Assembly (NCBI RefSeq): GCF_002964665.1
Contig: NZ_PQBZ01000034.1
Location: 496,429-560,428, forward strand
Direction: 5' to 3'
DNA length: 64,000 bases
From: Pseudoalteromonas sp. T1lg23B
GTDB lineage: Bacteria; Pseudomonadota; Gammaproteobacteria; Enterobacterales; Alteromonadaceae
A model generated the notes under the pieces. It saw only the letters and a program-made list of their open reading frames with translations, was not told the origin of the DNA and searched no databases. The position numbers and the translations under genes were made by a program. This document shows, piece after piece, positions 47,273-54,875 of this stretch. Every line of letters begins with the position of its first letter. The stretch's first letter is position 1.

Positions 47273-47923
47273 TTAAACGATGTATAGGCTATCTGCTTTG
47301 GTTTTAACTTGCATACCAGTTACTAACTCAACATGAACTTCATCTTTGTTCACTTCAGTAATTGTGGCGTTAACAAGTGCTTGGCCTAACTTAACTTTTA
47401 CTTTGTTATTAACCTTGACCTCATTGGCTGGCAATGGTTCAACTTTACCTGAACTGCGTTTAGCCTGTTGCGGTGCTGGTTTTTTGTTAACTTTAGCGTT
47501 TTTATCGCCCGAACGAGGATGCGCAGGACCTTTCTTTTTGTAAGATTTTGTGTCGCCATCCTGACGAGGACGCTGTGGCTTCTTACGTTTAGCCATTTTT
47601 GCACGACTTTCTTCAAGTGCTTTTTGAGCATGTTCGATATGTTCTTGCTCTACCTTTTCAGCATCTTTTCCATCTAAGTCGATACGAAACTCATGTTTGG
47701 TAACAGCTTCGAGATAACGCCAGTTCGAAGTGTATTTACGTAATGCTTGGCGAACCTGAGTTTTGCTCACTTTATCTGAGCCTTCAATGCGCTCAGCAAT
47801 ATCTTTGAAGATACCGACTTTCAGTGGCTTTATGCCGTCTTTTTGTTTAAAACACTGAGGGAATTCTGAATATAGAAAATCCAGTACCTCATTAATATCT
47901 TTTAGCTTGTTTGTGGTTTCCAT
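47273..47923 (-). CDS. proQ: RNA chaperone ProQ
   Basis: ProQ is a FinO-domain protein that binds structured small RNAs and mRNA 3' ends. The FinO-like domain spans about 7-115 (FPQCFKQKDGIKPLKVGIF, RQALRKYTSNWRYLEAV). A long Lys/Arg/Pro-rich linker follows, then a C-terminal Tudor-like domain (KVNNKVKVKLGQALVNATI and onward). The 216 residues are near the E. coli length (232). It lies between a 93-residue unknown and prc. Confidence 0.97.
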   Translation of the reverse strand: METTNKLKDINEVLDFLYSEFPQCFKQKDGIKPLKVGIFKDIAERIEGSDKVSKTQVRQALRKYTSNWRYLEAVTKHEFRIDLDGKDAEKVEQEHIEHAQKALEESRAKMAKRKKPQRPRQDGDTKSYKKKGPAHPRSGDKNAKVNKKPAPQQAKRSSGKVEPLPANEVKVNNKVKVKLGQALVNATITEVNKDEVHVELVTGMQVKTKADSLYIV

Positions 47924-47935
47924 TTTTGAACCTAT

Positions 47936-48217
47936 TTATGACATCTGTTCATCTAACGATGATTGGATATAGTGTGTTACCCAGTCTGTTAACTCTTCAA
48001 ACTCAGCTTCTAGCAAAGCTAAATCACCACGAAGATGTTCCCATATACCGTTTATCAAATTATCGATGATTTCACATTCGAGATCATCTGGTATTTGCTG
48101 CCAAGCAAAGTGAATGAGCTCATTCAAGGTCTCAGCAACATGTTCCTCTTCACCTTCCCAGTCTCCCACGTCGGCGATCGAAAATAAGTAGTCTTGTACG
48201 TTCAGCAGATCTTTCAC
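47936..48217 (-). CDS. Small acidic protein of unknown function between msrC and proQ
   Basis: I do not recognise this 93-residue protein. It is strongly acidic (for example DVGDWEGEEEHVAETL and LLEAEFEELTDW), has no signal peptide or membrane segment, and looks mainly helical. Its ATG overlaps the msrC stop by 4 bp (ATGA), and it ends 12 bp before proQ, so it is surely translated as part of this operon. The E. coli locus has no gene here. A partner of ProQ or the reductase is only a guess from position. Confidence 0.85.
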   Translation of the reverse strand: MKDLLNVQDYLFSIADVGDWEGEEEHVAETLNELIHFAWQQIPDDLECEIIDNLINGIWEHLRGDLALLEAEFEELTDWVTHYIQSSLDEQMS

Positions 48218-48675
48218 GATAACGTCAACTCAAAACAACTAACCAAAGCTTGCAGCCCTTCTTTATCTGCTTCGTCGAAACGCGCTAGACTTGGGCTATC
48301 AATATCTAAAACAGCAAACACCTCACCATTTTTAAATACTGGGATGACAATTTCGGAGTTTGATGCAGCATCACATGCAATGTGTCCATCAAACGCGTGT
48401 ACATCCTCTACCAGCTGAGTTTCTTTGGAATGAGCTGCGGTCCCACATACGCCTTTACCCATAGGAATGCGAATACATGCCGGATTCCCTTGGAATGGGC
48501 CCAGAACCAACTCTTGAGGGCTATCAACCAGATAAAAACCGGCCCAGTTAATGTCCTCTAAAGAAGTAAATAACAAAGCACTTAAGTTAGCCATATTAGC
48601 AATTACGTTTCTCTCGCCGCTGGTTAGCGCCTGTGCTTGTTTTACGAGTGACTGATAAAAATCTTGCTTCTGCAT
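48214..48675 (-). CDS. msrC: Free methionine-(R)-sulfoxide reductase (GAF domain)
   Basis: MsrC reduces free methionine-R-sulfoxide using thiols. The 153-residue single GAF domain keeps all three reactive cysteines, in NPACIRIP, GKGVCGTAA and GHIACDAASN, and the VLDIDSPSLARFDEAD stretch. It heads the msrC-orf93-proQ-prc operon, whose E. coli counterpart is yebR(msrC)-proQ-prc. Confidence 0.96.
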   Translation of the reverse strand: MQKQDFYQSLVKQAQALTSGERNVIANMANLSALLFTSLEDINWAGFYLVDSPQELVLGPFQGNPACIRIPMGKGVCGTAAHSKETQLVEDVHAFDGHIACDAASNSEIVIPVFKNGEVFAVLDIDSPSLARFDEADKEGLQALVSCFELTLS

Positions 48676-48806
48676 TTAATAAATCACGGTTACAACATAC
48701 AAAAGTCTAAGGTACTCTTTCAGGCAATTAAATGAAACCTTTTCTGGAGAAAAAGTATTAAATATCCGTAAATATAGTGCTACTTGGCTAAATATAGAGC
48801 AAGTGG

Positions 48807-49181
48807 TTATGCAAAACGTCTTAGCCCATACAAAAATAGCCCTGCGGCCATGGTTGCCATGAATGAATTAATGACGAGTCCCGCGCCACTTTGAGCTGCA
48901 AACAGGTAACTAAAAATCCCGCCGCCGAGCATTCCTAATGTCAAAATTGCACTGTAGTGAATCTTATTTATCTTAAAAAGATATATATAGCCTGGCACCA
49001 CAAACAATGCCATAGATAGCCCGACAACATGGGCATTAACAATCGCGCCTGTAAGCAAGCTTATAAAAACATTCACCCCACTACCGTGATTCGTAATCAC
49101 AAAATATAAGCCAAGTATACAGCCAGTAAGTAGCGGTGATAGGAATGAAAGTGCGACACTTTTAGCAAGTTGTTGTTTCAT
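48807..49181 (-). CDS. Small four-helix membrane protein, unknown
   Basis: The 124 residues form about four hydrophobic helices (about 10-30, 35-68, 76-95, 97-118) with a short basic end (YGLRRFA). I do not recognise a family. It stands alone, 60 bp or more from its neighbours, with the tRNA-Ser terminator between it and the tRNA genes upstream. Confidence 0.7.
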   Translation of the reverse strand: MKQQLAKSVALSFLSPLLTGCILGLYFVITNHGSGVNVFISLLTGAIVNAHVVGLSMALFVVPGYIYLFKINKIHYSAILTLGMLGGGIFSYLFAAQSGAGLVINSFMATMAAGLFLYGLRRFA

Positions 49182-49276
49182 ATTTTAAACAGCCTCAATT
49201 CAAACATTTTGAATGAGCTTGACGCATCTATACATAACTACAAGTGGACTTTGGTCTAAGCAAGGGAAACTGAAAT

Positions 49277-49309
49277 AAATAAAAAAGCCGCTGAATCATC
49301 AGCGGCTTG
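49277..49309 (-). terminator. Terminator of the tandem tRNA-Ser unit
   Basis: A 10-bp stem (49285-49294 with 49299-49308) with a 4-nt loop is followed on the minus strand by T6. It lies 17 nt past the CCA end of the tRNA at 49326. Confidence 0.9.
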
Positions 49310-49325
49310 CTATTCATATGAATAG

Positions 49326-49416
49326 TGGCGGAGAGATAGGGATTTGAACCCTAGATACGCTATTAACGTATGCCGGTTTTCAAGACCGGTGCTTTCAACC
49401 ACTCAGCCATCTCTCC
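49326..49416 (-). tRNA. tRNA-Ser(UGA), copy 1
   Basis: The 91-nt minus-strand gene has the class II serine form with a long variable arm, acceptor stem GGAGAG/CTCTCC, anticodon TGA in CTTGAAA, T-arm with GGTTCAAATCC, discriminator G and an encoded CCA. It is identical to the copy at 56963-57053 and co-transcribed with the copy at 49458. Confidence 0.97.
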
Positions 49417-49457
49417 GAAAACGGATATACAGCAACAATGCTATATATAAAATTTAG

Positions 49458-49548
49458 TGGCGGAGAGATAGGGATTTGAACCCTAGATACGCTATTAACG
49501 TATGCCGGTTTTCAAGACCGGTGCTTTCAACCGCTCAGCCATCTCTCC
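49458..49548 (-). tRNA. tRNA-Ser(UGA), copy 2
   Basis: This 91-nt gene differs from copy 1 by one base in the D-arm (CGG in place of TGG) and shares its anticodon and CCA. It is the promoter-proximal member of the tandem pair, 41 nt upstream of copy 1. Confidence 0.97.
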
Positions 49549-49560
49549 GCAGCGGGGCGA

Positions 49561-49589
49561 ATAATAGGGAATCCTTTCGTCAATGTGAA
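49561..49589 (-). promoter_or_regulatory. Promoter of the tandem tRNA-Ser genes
   Basis: On the minus strand, -35 TTCACA (49584-49589) and -10 TATTAT (49561-49566) stand exactly 17 bp apart. The -10 is followed by the GC-rich discriminator CGCCCCGC and then the tRNA 12 nt on. GC-rich discriminators mark stable-RNA promoters under stringent control. Confidence 0.75.
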
Positions 49590-49786
49590 GCTTTTTTTTC
49601 ATAAAAGTGTTTAAGTGCTCAAAAAACCTCACATTTGTTTAAATGTAAAGCAACAACCCGTGTTCGTGGGAACTTTTAATGATTTATATACTCTATTTGA
49701 TCGACAATGTTTGCCGAACCATATAACTCTTGGTAATCTTAAACCAGTTTATTTATTGGAACATACGTTCATTAAGGAGTTTAACC

Positions 49787-50452
49787 ATGGCGTTCAATCA
49801 TTCGTACGATACCGCTAAGCCGGTAATGTCGACCATTGAAACTAACAAGGTACTAAAGAACACATATTTTCTGCTTGCAATGACACTTGCATTTAGTGCA
49901 GTTACAGCGGGAATATCAATGACAATGGCGCTGCCGCGCTTTACAGGGATTATTTGTACTCTAATTGGTCTTGGCTTAATTTTCGTTATTCACAAGAAGG
50001 CTAATTCCTCTTCTGCGATTGGATTAGTGTTTTTATTCACTGGTATAATGGGTTTTGGCTTAGGGCCACTACTTAACCACTATGCAGCTATGCCAAATGG
50101 TGGGATGCTAATCACACAAGCTTTGGGCTCAACCGCGTTAATCTTCTTTGGTTTGTCAGCTTACGCATTAACCACTAAAAAAGACTTCTCTTTTATGGGT
50201 GGCTTTTTGACGGTTGGTTTAATCGTTGTTGTGATTTCAAGTTTAGTTAACCTGTTCATCGGTAGCAGCATTGCCTTTATGGCATTAAATGCGGCCATCG
50301 TGTTATTGATGTCTGGCTTCATCCTTCATGATACAAGTCGTATCGTAAACGGAGGTGAAACCAACTATGTGTTAGCGACTGTTGGTCTTTACCTAAATAT
50401 CTACAACCTATTCACTTCATTACTGGCTCTTTTAGGTGCAAGTGATGACTAA
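49787..50452 (+). CDS. yccA: Bax inhibitor-1 / YccA family membrane protein
   Basis: YccA is a seven-helix inner-membrane protein that in E. coli modulates FtsH proteolysis. The 221 residues match in length and in landmarks (KVLKNTYFLLAMTLAFSAVT near the start, SAYALTTKKDFSFMGG, GGETNYVLATVGLYLNIYN near the end). I use the ATG at 49787 with AAGGAG 7 bases upstream; the frame extends to 49730. It lies next to tRNA-Ser as in E. coli. A decayed second copy of its 3' end is found 3.5 kb downstream. Confidence 0.94.
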   Translation: MAFNHSYDTAKPVMSTIETNKVLKNTYFLLAMTLAFSAVTAGISMTMALPRFTGIICTLIGLGLIFVIHKKANSSSAIGLVFLFTGIMGFGLGPLLNHYAAMPNGGMLITQALGSTALIFFGLSAYALTTKKDFSFMGGFLTVGLIVVVISSLVNLFIGSSIAFMALNAAIVLLMSGFILHDTSRIVNGGETNYVLATVGLYLNIYNLFTSLLALLGASDD

Positions 50453-50466
50453 CCAGTTAGTTCTGG

Positions 50467-50497
50467 TTAAAAAAAGCCCCATAATGGGGCTTTTTTT
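50467..50497 (+). terminator. Terminator after yccA
   Basis: AGCCCCA pairs with TGGGGCT around a 3-nt loop, followed by T7. A near-identical copy recurs at 54134-54157. Confidence 0.9.
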
Positions 50498-50499
50498 AT

Positions 50500-50812
50500 A
50501 GAAGTATTTAAAGCACATTTATATTACCTCTGGATGCGGGTGTTGCCTAGCAGGCATAACTTGCTGAGCTTATCTCATTTTGCACATACCGCCCGCTACA
50601 CAATTGACTTTATCTTTCTATATCGAAATACATATCTTAACCGCCATGCGATAAACTAGTTGTTCAGGCACCTCAGCAATCGCTCTCAGGCTTAGTCACC
50701 GTTGTGCGTTACTACAACTGAAAAACGTGCCATCGATGTGAGCAATGCGAAACCTTTCAAGGTTGCTGGGCTTGCTTAATGTACCAAGTTGAGCACAGAC
50801 GCAGATAAATGG
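50500..50812 (+). pseudogene. Decayed copy of tusD
   Basis: This stretch aligns base by base with intact tusD (54163-54510). Shared landmarks include the start region (AGCACATTTATATTACCTCT against AGCAAATTTGTATTATCTCT), then CTTATCTCATTTTGCACATACCGC, then GAAAAACGTGCCATCGATGT against GAAAAACGAGCCATTGATAT, and the end GATAAATGGGTG. Several indels and stops remove any reading frame. As in the intact locus, it follows the yccA terminator directly. Confidence 0.85.
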
Positions 50813-50999
50813 GTGGAATTCATTGATAGCACAGGTAAATTAATTGATATCAATTGAAACTGATAAATAAGGCTACTTGCTAGTTCATACTCGATGGCGC
50901 CAAGAGCTTTTCGAAAGCCAGTTGGTGTATATAAACAAGTATGCCGCCATAAAAATATTTGTGGCGGCATACCAACAAATATCATGCGGTGTTTCTTTC
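50813..50999. other. Gap at the left edge of the inserted segment
   Basis: Similarity to tusD stops near 50812 and no supported gene is seen here. A long hairpin at 50939-50972 lies just past the cohesin gene's stop. Confidence 0.5.
50939..50972 (-). terminator. Terminator-like hairpin after the cohesin gene
   Basis: A perfect 11-bp stem (50939-50949 with 50962-50972) encloses 12 A/T-rich nt. The minus strand continues TTGTTTATAT, so the T-run is weak. The position, 27 bp past the stop, suits a terminator. Confidence 0.55.
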
Positions 51000-51635
51000 C
51001 TATAAAGCGCGTCGAGTTCTTCTGTAAAAAGTCCACACGCCGACTATCGCCAGACAAAGTACACAAAGCACTACCAATAATAAACTAACACTCAACTCAA
51101 ATCGGCTTGGCTGTGAAGGTACCTCATAACCATCATCAAACACAAAATTTAGGTCTAGCCCTGTGTCAAACACCAGCGTTTGACCATTACGCTTCCCAAA
51201 TTCAGTTTTAATTATGCGTAACATTCCTTCGTTTTTTTCACCCAATGATTTGAATTTAATTCGCGCAATACGCCCATTGCCGTAGACTTCTGCCGCTGGT
51301 GACATTTGACTTGCAATGTAGGACACTTTTCCCAAATCAGCATCGATTGAATTGCGCAGTACATACAGCCTGCTATCGTCAAAAAAATTACCATTTTCGA
51401 TTTGTAGTCCTGACTGTTTGTCATCTGAGTCAATCGGTTGAAAGGCTTTGGGATCATACTGAAGTGACAAGTCAACGCCATAAACATTAGGCAACCCTTC
51501 AACTAACACATCCACGTAAAATTCGCTGCCCAATTTAACTTGCTCGCTTGGCGTAAAAAGATATACACGACCGTCACTAGCAAATGATAAATTGGAAAAA
51601 ATCATAACTGACAACATAAATACGATGTTTTTCAT
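51000..51635 (-). CDS. Membrane-anchored single-cohesin protein
   Basis: The 211 residues show a signal peptide (about 1-19), one cohesin-like domain (about 22-165; LGSEFYVDVLVEGLPNVYG, then DLSLQYDPKAFQPI and RIARIKFKSLGE), and a C-terminal helix (about 182-204) with the basic tail RRTRRAL. Cohesins bind dockerins, so this protein could hold a dockerin-bearing partner at the envelope. The obvious partner is the protein encoded 71 bp upstream. The helix-plus-arginine tail, preceded by VPSQPS, also resembles Gram-negative C-terminal sorting tails, so surface release is possible. Without sorting, the cohesin would face the periplasm. Confidence 0.8.
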   Translation of the reverse strand: MKNIVFMLSVMIFSNLSFASDGRVYLFTPSEQVKLGSEFYVDVLVEGLPNVYGVDLSLQYDPKAFQPIDSDDKQSGLQIENGNFFDDSRLYVLRNSIDADLGKVSYIASQMSPAAEVYGNGRIARIKFKSLGEKNEGMLRIIKTEFGKRNGQTLVFDTGLDLNFVFDDGYEVPSQPSRFELSVSLLLVVLCVLCLAIVGVWTFYRRTRRAL

Positions 51636-51706
51636 AAGCTCTCTTTAGTAGACAAATAAGGCCCGAACAATTGAGTGTCCAGACCTTCAAAAGTTAAATG
51701 AATGGT

Positions 51707-53776
51707 TTAGAAGCTCTGAGGCCCTGATTTACCGAAGTTGCTACCCAAAATAGATAAATCTTGGATATTAATTTTACCATCACGATTGAAGTCAGCCTCT
51801 TCAATGTAAGGAGCGCCTCCTTCACGTGTACTGCGGTATGCACCTAATAACTTGGTCAAATCACCAACATCAATTTTTTCAATAGTATCATTTGGATCTA
51901 GTGGATTAGCTGGCTGTACATTTCCTCCAACAAGAACCAGTTCTTTAAGTTCAAAGTCTCCACCGTTTTCAGTAAGTTGCACGGTCTTTTCGGCAGGTAG
52001 AAAACCATCTAACTCGATACGAATAGTGACCTCGCCTGGTCGAGTTGGCGCCTCAAATGTGCCATCAGCATTGATCTGCGTAAGTTGGCCATTAATAAAT
52101 AAATATATTTGACTAAAAGTACTCTCATCAAAACCGAGAGCTTTTAGATCTCCCGAGACGATCACGGCTGGTTTTATTGTTACTGAATATACCTTTGTTT
52201 CATCAACAGCCAAAACACCTTGTTGATCAGAAACCTGTGACGCCAGCTCAAAGTTAACGTTGCCAGCTTCCTGCGCGCTAAATGTCAGAGTAGCAAAAGT
52301 TCCCACACCGCTTTTAGGGCTTGCAGGTGCAGTTAAGCTTTGTGCACCTTCCCACTTACCTTCACTCAACAAGCTTGGTGCTTCAATTTTATGACTTTCA
52401 GGGAAATAACTTCCATAATCAGCACTCACCCATTCAATGGCACTTGCTTTGTCTAAGGTTAATACCGTATCAACACCATATACATTACTGGCGTTTACTT
52501 TTACGTCAAAAGAAATCTCTTCCCCTACGTATAGCGTACTTGGCAACCCATCCAATCGCACTTGGGCATTACTATCTGCTAGTGAATCTGAACCAAAACG
52601 CTGAGCAAATATGTCGGCATTATCACCATAAACGTTTCCCCAAAATACCGTAAAGTCACCATCACTCATACTTGCGACAGCGCCAGGGACTCCCCCTACA
52701 ACAACATTAAAACGCTCGTTAATAACTTTAGCAGAGGCACCGTAGTGCTTTGCATAAACAGCGATATCATCTAATGCCATAGCTTCCCAAGCAAAAGTAA
52801 ATCCACCTGTTCTAGAGCTGTCCACTCTATAATAGCTTGCTAAATTTGCTGTTCTTCCCGATACACTAAACTCAGGACCGCTTAGCGTACCATTAGCATT
52901 GACATGTTGCGCCCAAAGTTCACCCGCACCAGCTATCCAGCTTACGAGGTAGGTTCCATCTGCGAGCCCATGCATTTGCAAATTTTGGCCGTAATAAACC
53001 ACTTCAGGCTCGATAACTTTAACGGGTTCACCGGCCGGTGTGTTATCAGCATTAAAGCGCTTAACAAACAAACCGTATTCAGAGTCTTTATCTATGCCTA
53101 TCCAGCCAACAACGTAACCACCATCATTCAGTCTAGCAATGGAGGGTAAATCTTGAACAACAGGCACTTCAGCAGCGACTAAGAACTCCACTCCATCTGG
53201 AGAACCATCCGCCTTGTAACGTCGTGCGTATACAAGCTTTTCTGAGTTTATTTCTTTGCTATAGCTAACAACAAACCCACCATCATTTAACCCAGCTACT
53301 GATTTCTCATGGATTGGAATAATCGTTCCATCATTCTCTCGCAGCACCGATTCAGTACCAACTTTTGAACCACTGGCGTCAAACAGTTGGAATTTAGCAT
53401 CCAGACCAGACTCATAATCATAAAAAACGGCAAAACCGCCATTGCCTAGCTTAACCATCGACGTGTAAGTGTAAGGTTTAACTGCGTCGGTATTAACTTG
53501 AAACTCATTACCCCTACGCGTGCCATCGGCATTGAATAATTGCGCATAAATACTAGAGGCTGGTGTCGCTTCGTTATTCCAAATAACCACATAACCACCG
53601 CTAGTCAGGCTCAAAGCTACTGGAGTTGTCTGAGCACCTTCTGTCTGTGTATTGACTGTAAATACATTACCAACAGGTGTGGGTAAAGCCGCTTGTGTTA
53701 TTAATGGCAATGAGAGTAATACTGCCGCTGTGACAGTGTTAAGTTTTGAACGCATTAAATTTTTAAGTGTAATCAT
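51707..53776 (-). CDS. Secreted protein with repeat domain, cohesin and dockerin
   Basis: From the ATG at 53774-53776 (AAAGGA upstream) the 689 residues show a signal peptide (about 1-30, ending TQA). About seven beta-propeller-like repeats follow (about 30-395; for example GGYVVIWNNE, GGFAVFYDYE, GGFVVSYSKE, GGYVVGWIGI, DGTYLVSWIAG). Next are a cohesin-like domain (about 402-535; LYVGEEISFDVKVNASNVYG), a carboxypeptidase-regulatory-like domain (about 540-620) and a C-terminal dockerin (about 627-689). The second dockerin loop, DFNRDGKINIQD, is a full calcium loop; the first is degenerate. No catalytic domain is seen. Having both partners on one chain could allow head-to-tail assembly. The frame runs on to 53890, without support. 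Confidence 0.82.
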   Translation of the reverse strand: MITLKNLMRSKLNTVTAAVLLSLPLITQAALPTPVGNVFTVNTQTEGAQTTPVALSLTSGGYVVIWNNEATPASSIYAQLFNADGTRRGNEFQVNTDAVKPYTYTSMVKLGNGGFAVFYDYESGLDAKFQLFDASGSKVGTESVLRENDGTIIPIHEKSVAGLNDGGFVVSYSKEINSEKLVYARRYKADGSPDGVEFLVAAEVPVVQDLPSIARLNDGGYVVGWIGIDKDSEYGLFVKRFNADNTPAGEPVKVIEPEVVYYGQNLQMHGLADGTYLVSWIAGAGELWAQHVNANGTLSGPEFSVSGRTANLASYYRVDSSRTGGFTFAWEAMALDDIAVYAKHYGASAKVINERFNVVVGGVPGAVASMSDGDFTVFWGNVYGDNADIFAQRFGSDSLADSNAQVRLDGLPSTLYVGEEISFDVKVNASNVYGVDTVLTLDKASAIEWVSADYGSYFPESHKIEAPSLLSEGKWEGAQSLTAPASPKSGVGTFATLTFSAQEAGNVNFELASQVSDQQGVLAVDETKVYSVTIKPAVIVSGDLKALGFDESTFSQIYLFINGQLTQINADGTFEAPTRPGEVTIRIELDGFLPAEKTVQLTENGGDFELKELVLVGGNVQPANPLDPNDTIEKIDVGDLTKLLGAYRSTREGGAPYIEEADFNRDGKINIQDLSILGSNFGKSGPQSF

Positions 53777-53894
53777 AAAAAATAATCCTTTTATTTCGTT
53801 ACGATAAGTAGGTGTTGTAAAGCGCAGGACGTCAATAATTGAGATCATGAAGTATCTGAAAAGTTGCGCCATCCATTGCGCCACACCCACTGTA

Positions 53895-53921
53895 CCACTA
53901 TTGGAAAATTTTTAATAGTGG
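53895..53921. repeat. Inverted repeat upstream of the cohesin-dockerin gene
   Basis: CCACTATT (53895-53902) and AATAGTGG (53914-53921) form a perfect 8-bp inverted repeat with an A/T-rich 11-nt centre, about 120 bp before the start codon. It could be an operator or a hairpin at the insert edge. Confidence 0.4.
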
Positions 53922-53968
53922 AAAAACTATAAATTCCTATAATAATTAATATTTCTATGTAGTTAAGC

Positions 53969-54115
53969 TTGTTTCTTAACCGCTAGTTTAAAGTCGTAGT
54001 TGTGATTATAAATTTAGTTTATCTATTCATCGGTAGTAGTGTTACGTTTATGGCATTGAGAATTACCATCATGTGATTGATGTTATGCTCTTTTAGATGC
54101 AAGTGATGACTAACC
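53969..54115 (+). pseudogene. Decayed copy of the yccA 3' end
   Basis: This stretch matches yccA from about 50204 to its stop. GTCGTAGTTGTGATT is followed by CTATTCATCGGTAGTAGTGT and TTTATGGCATTGAGAATTACC, all close to yccA. About 105 bp are then missing, and the match resumes at CTCTTTTAGATGCAAGTGAT and the TGACTAACCAG stop region. It has no start and carries frame breaks. It leads straight into the second terminator copy and intact tusD. Confidence 0.88.
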
Positions 54116-54133
54116 AGCAAGTTCTGGTAAACT

Positions 54134-54157
54134 AAGCCCCATTATGGGGCTTTTTTT
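54134..54157 (+). terminator. Second copy of the yccA terminator, just before tusD
   Basis: AGCCCCA and TGGGGCT with T7 repeat the terminator at 50467-50497. It ends 11 bp before the tusD start, so tusDCBE needs read-through or a start site in this short gap. Confidence 0.85.
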
Positions 54158-54168
54158 ATAGGCGTATT

Positions 54169-54522
54169 TTGAGCAAATTTGTATTATCTCTGCATACTGG
54201 TGTCGCAGATCAGCATTGTTTGCAAAACTTATCACGCTTTGCGCACGCCGCATTGCAAAGTGGCCATCAAATAGGCTGTATTTTCTTGTATCAAGACGCC
54301 GTCAGTCATGCATCTGATCACTTACAGTTATCAAGCGACGAACTTAACGTGAAAAAAGTTTGGCAAACATTATCGAAACTTGGGATCCCTTTAATGCTTT
54401 GTGTGACCGCGGCGGAAAAACGAGCCATTGATATCAATAATACAGGTTTGTTTAAAGTGGCAGGTTTAGCTGAGTTTGCCATGCTCAGCGCAACTGCCGA
54501 TAAATGGGTGCAATTTAAATGA
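54169..54522 (+). CDS. tusD: Sulfurtransferase complex subunit TusD
   Basis: TusD, in the TusBCD hexamer, receives sulfur from TusA and hands it to TusE for 2-thiolation of U34 in Lys, Glu and Gln tRNAs. The 117 residues carry the active Cys78 in LMLCVTAAEKRA, the same number as in E. coli. The start is a TTG at 54169 with only a weak AGGCG upstream. It overlaps tusC by 4 bp. A decayed paralogous copy lies at 50500-50812. Confidence 0.92.
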   Translation: MSKFVLSLHTGVADQHCLQNLSRFAHAALQSGHQIGCIFLYQDAVSHASDHLQLSSDELNVKKVWQTLSKLGIPLMLCVTAAEKRAIDINNTGLFKVAGLAEFAMLSATADKWVQFK

Positions 54523-54875
54523 AAAATGTACTCATAATTAGTCATAAAAGTCCTTTTGATGACCTTTATATCCGTGATGCACTAGATACCACACTGATCT
54601 ATGCCGCCATTGATCAAAATGTTTCGTGGCTACTCCTCGACAGTGCCCTACTTGCACTAAAAAGCGCACAGTCAGCCGCTCATTTAGGGTTAAAAGACTT
54701 TTTCAAAACCATAAAAACCTTGGAAATATATGACGTTGAACAGGTGTATGTATGTGAGCTTGCAATGCAAAAGTACCAGCTTGATCAGCAACAATTAAGT
54801 ATTCCTGTCACGGTATTGAGTAAGTCACAGCAACAAGCATTGCTGCAACAACAAGATATGGTCGTCAACCTATGA
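54519..54875 (+). CDS. tusC: Sulfurtransferase complex subunit TusC
   Basis: TusC is the DsrF-like subunit of the TusBCD hexamer. The 118 residues begin MKNVLIISHKSPFDDLYIRD and keep the family length (119 in E. coli). It has 4-bp overlaps with tusD upstream and tusB downstream, so translation is coupled throughout. Confidence 0.93.
   Translation: MKNVLIISHKSPFDDLYIRDALDTTLIYAAIDQNVSWLLLDSALLALKSAQSAAHLGLKDFFKTIKTLEIYDVEQVYVCELAMQKYQLDQQQLSIPVTVLSKSQQQALLQQQDMVVNL

Noticed and set aside
50776..51066. Minus-strand frame of 96 codons at the left edge of the insert
   Set aside because: It overlaps the cohesin gene in another frame, spans the hairpin at 50939-50972 and the decayed tusD, and has no protein-like features.
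51000..53776. Cellulosome
   Set aside because: No glycoside hydrolase or carbohydrate-binding domain could be recognised in either protein or nearby, so only the cohesin-dockerin interaction is claimed.
49600..54168. Insertion sequence or phage as carrier of the cohesin module
   Set aside because: No transposase, integrase, terminal inverted repeats or target-site duplication could be seen; the yccA/tusD repeats explain the edges better.
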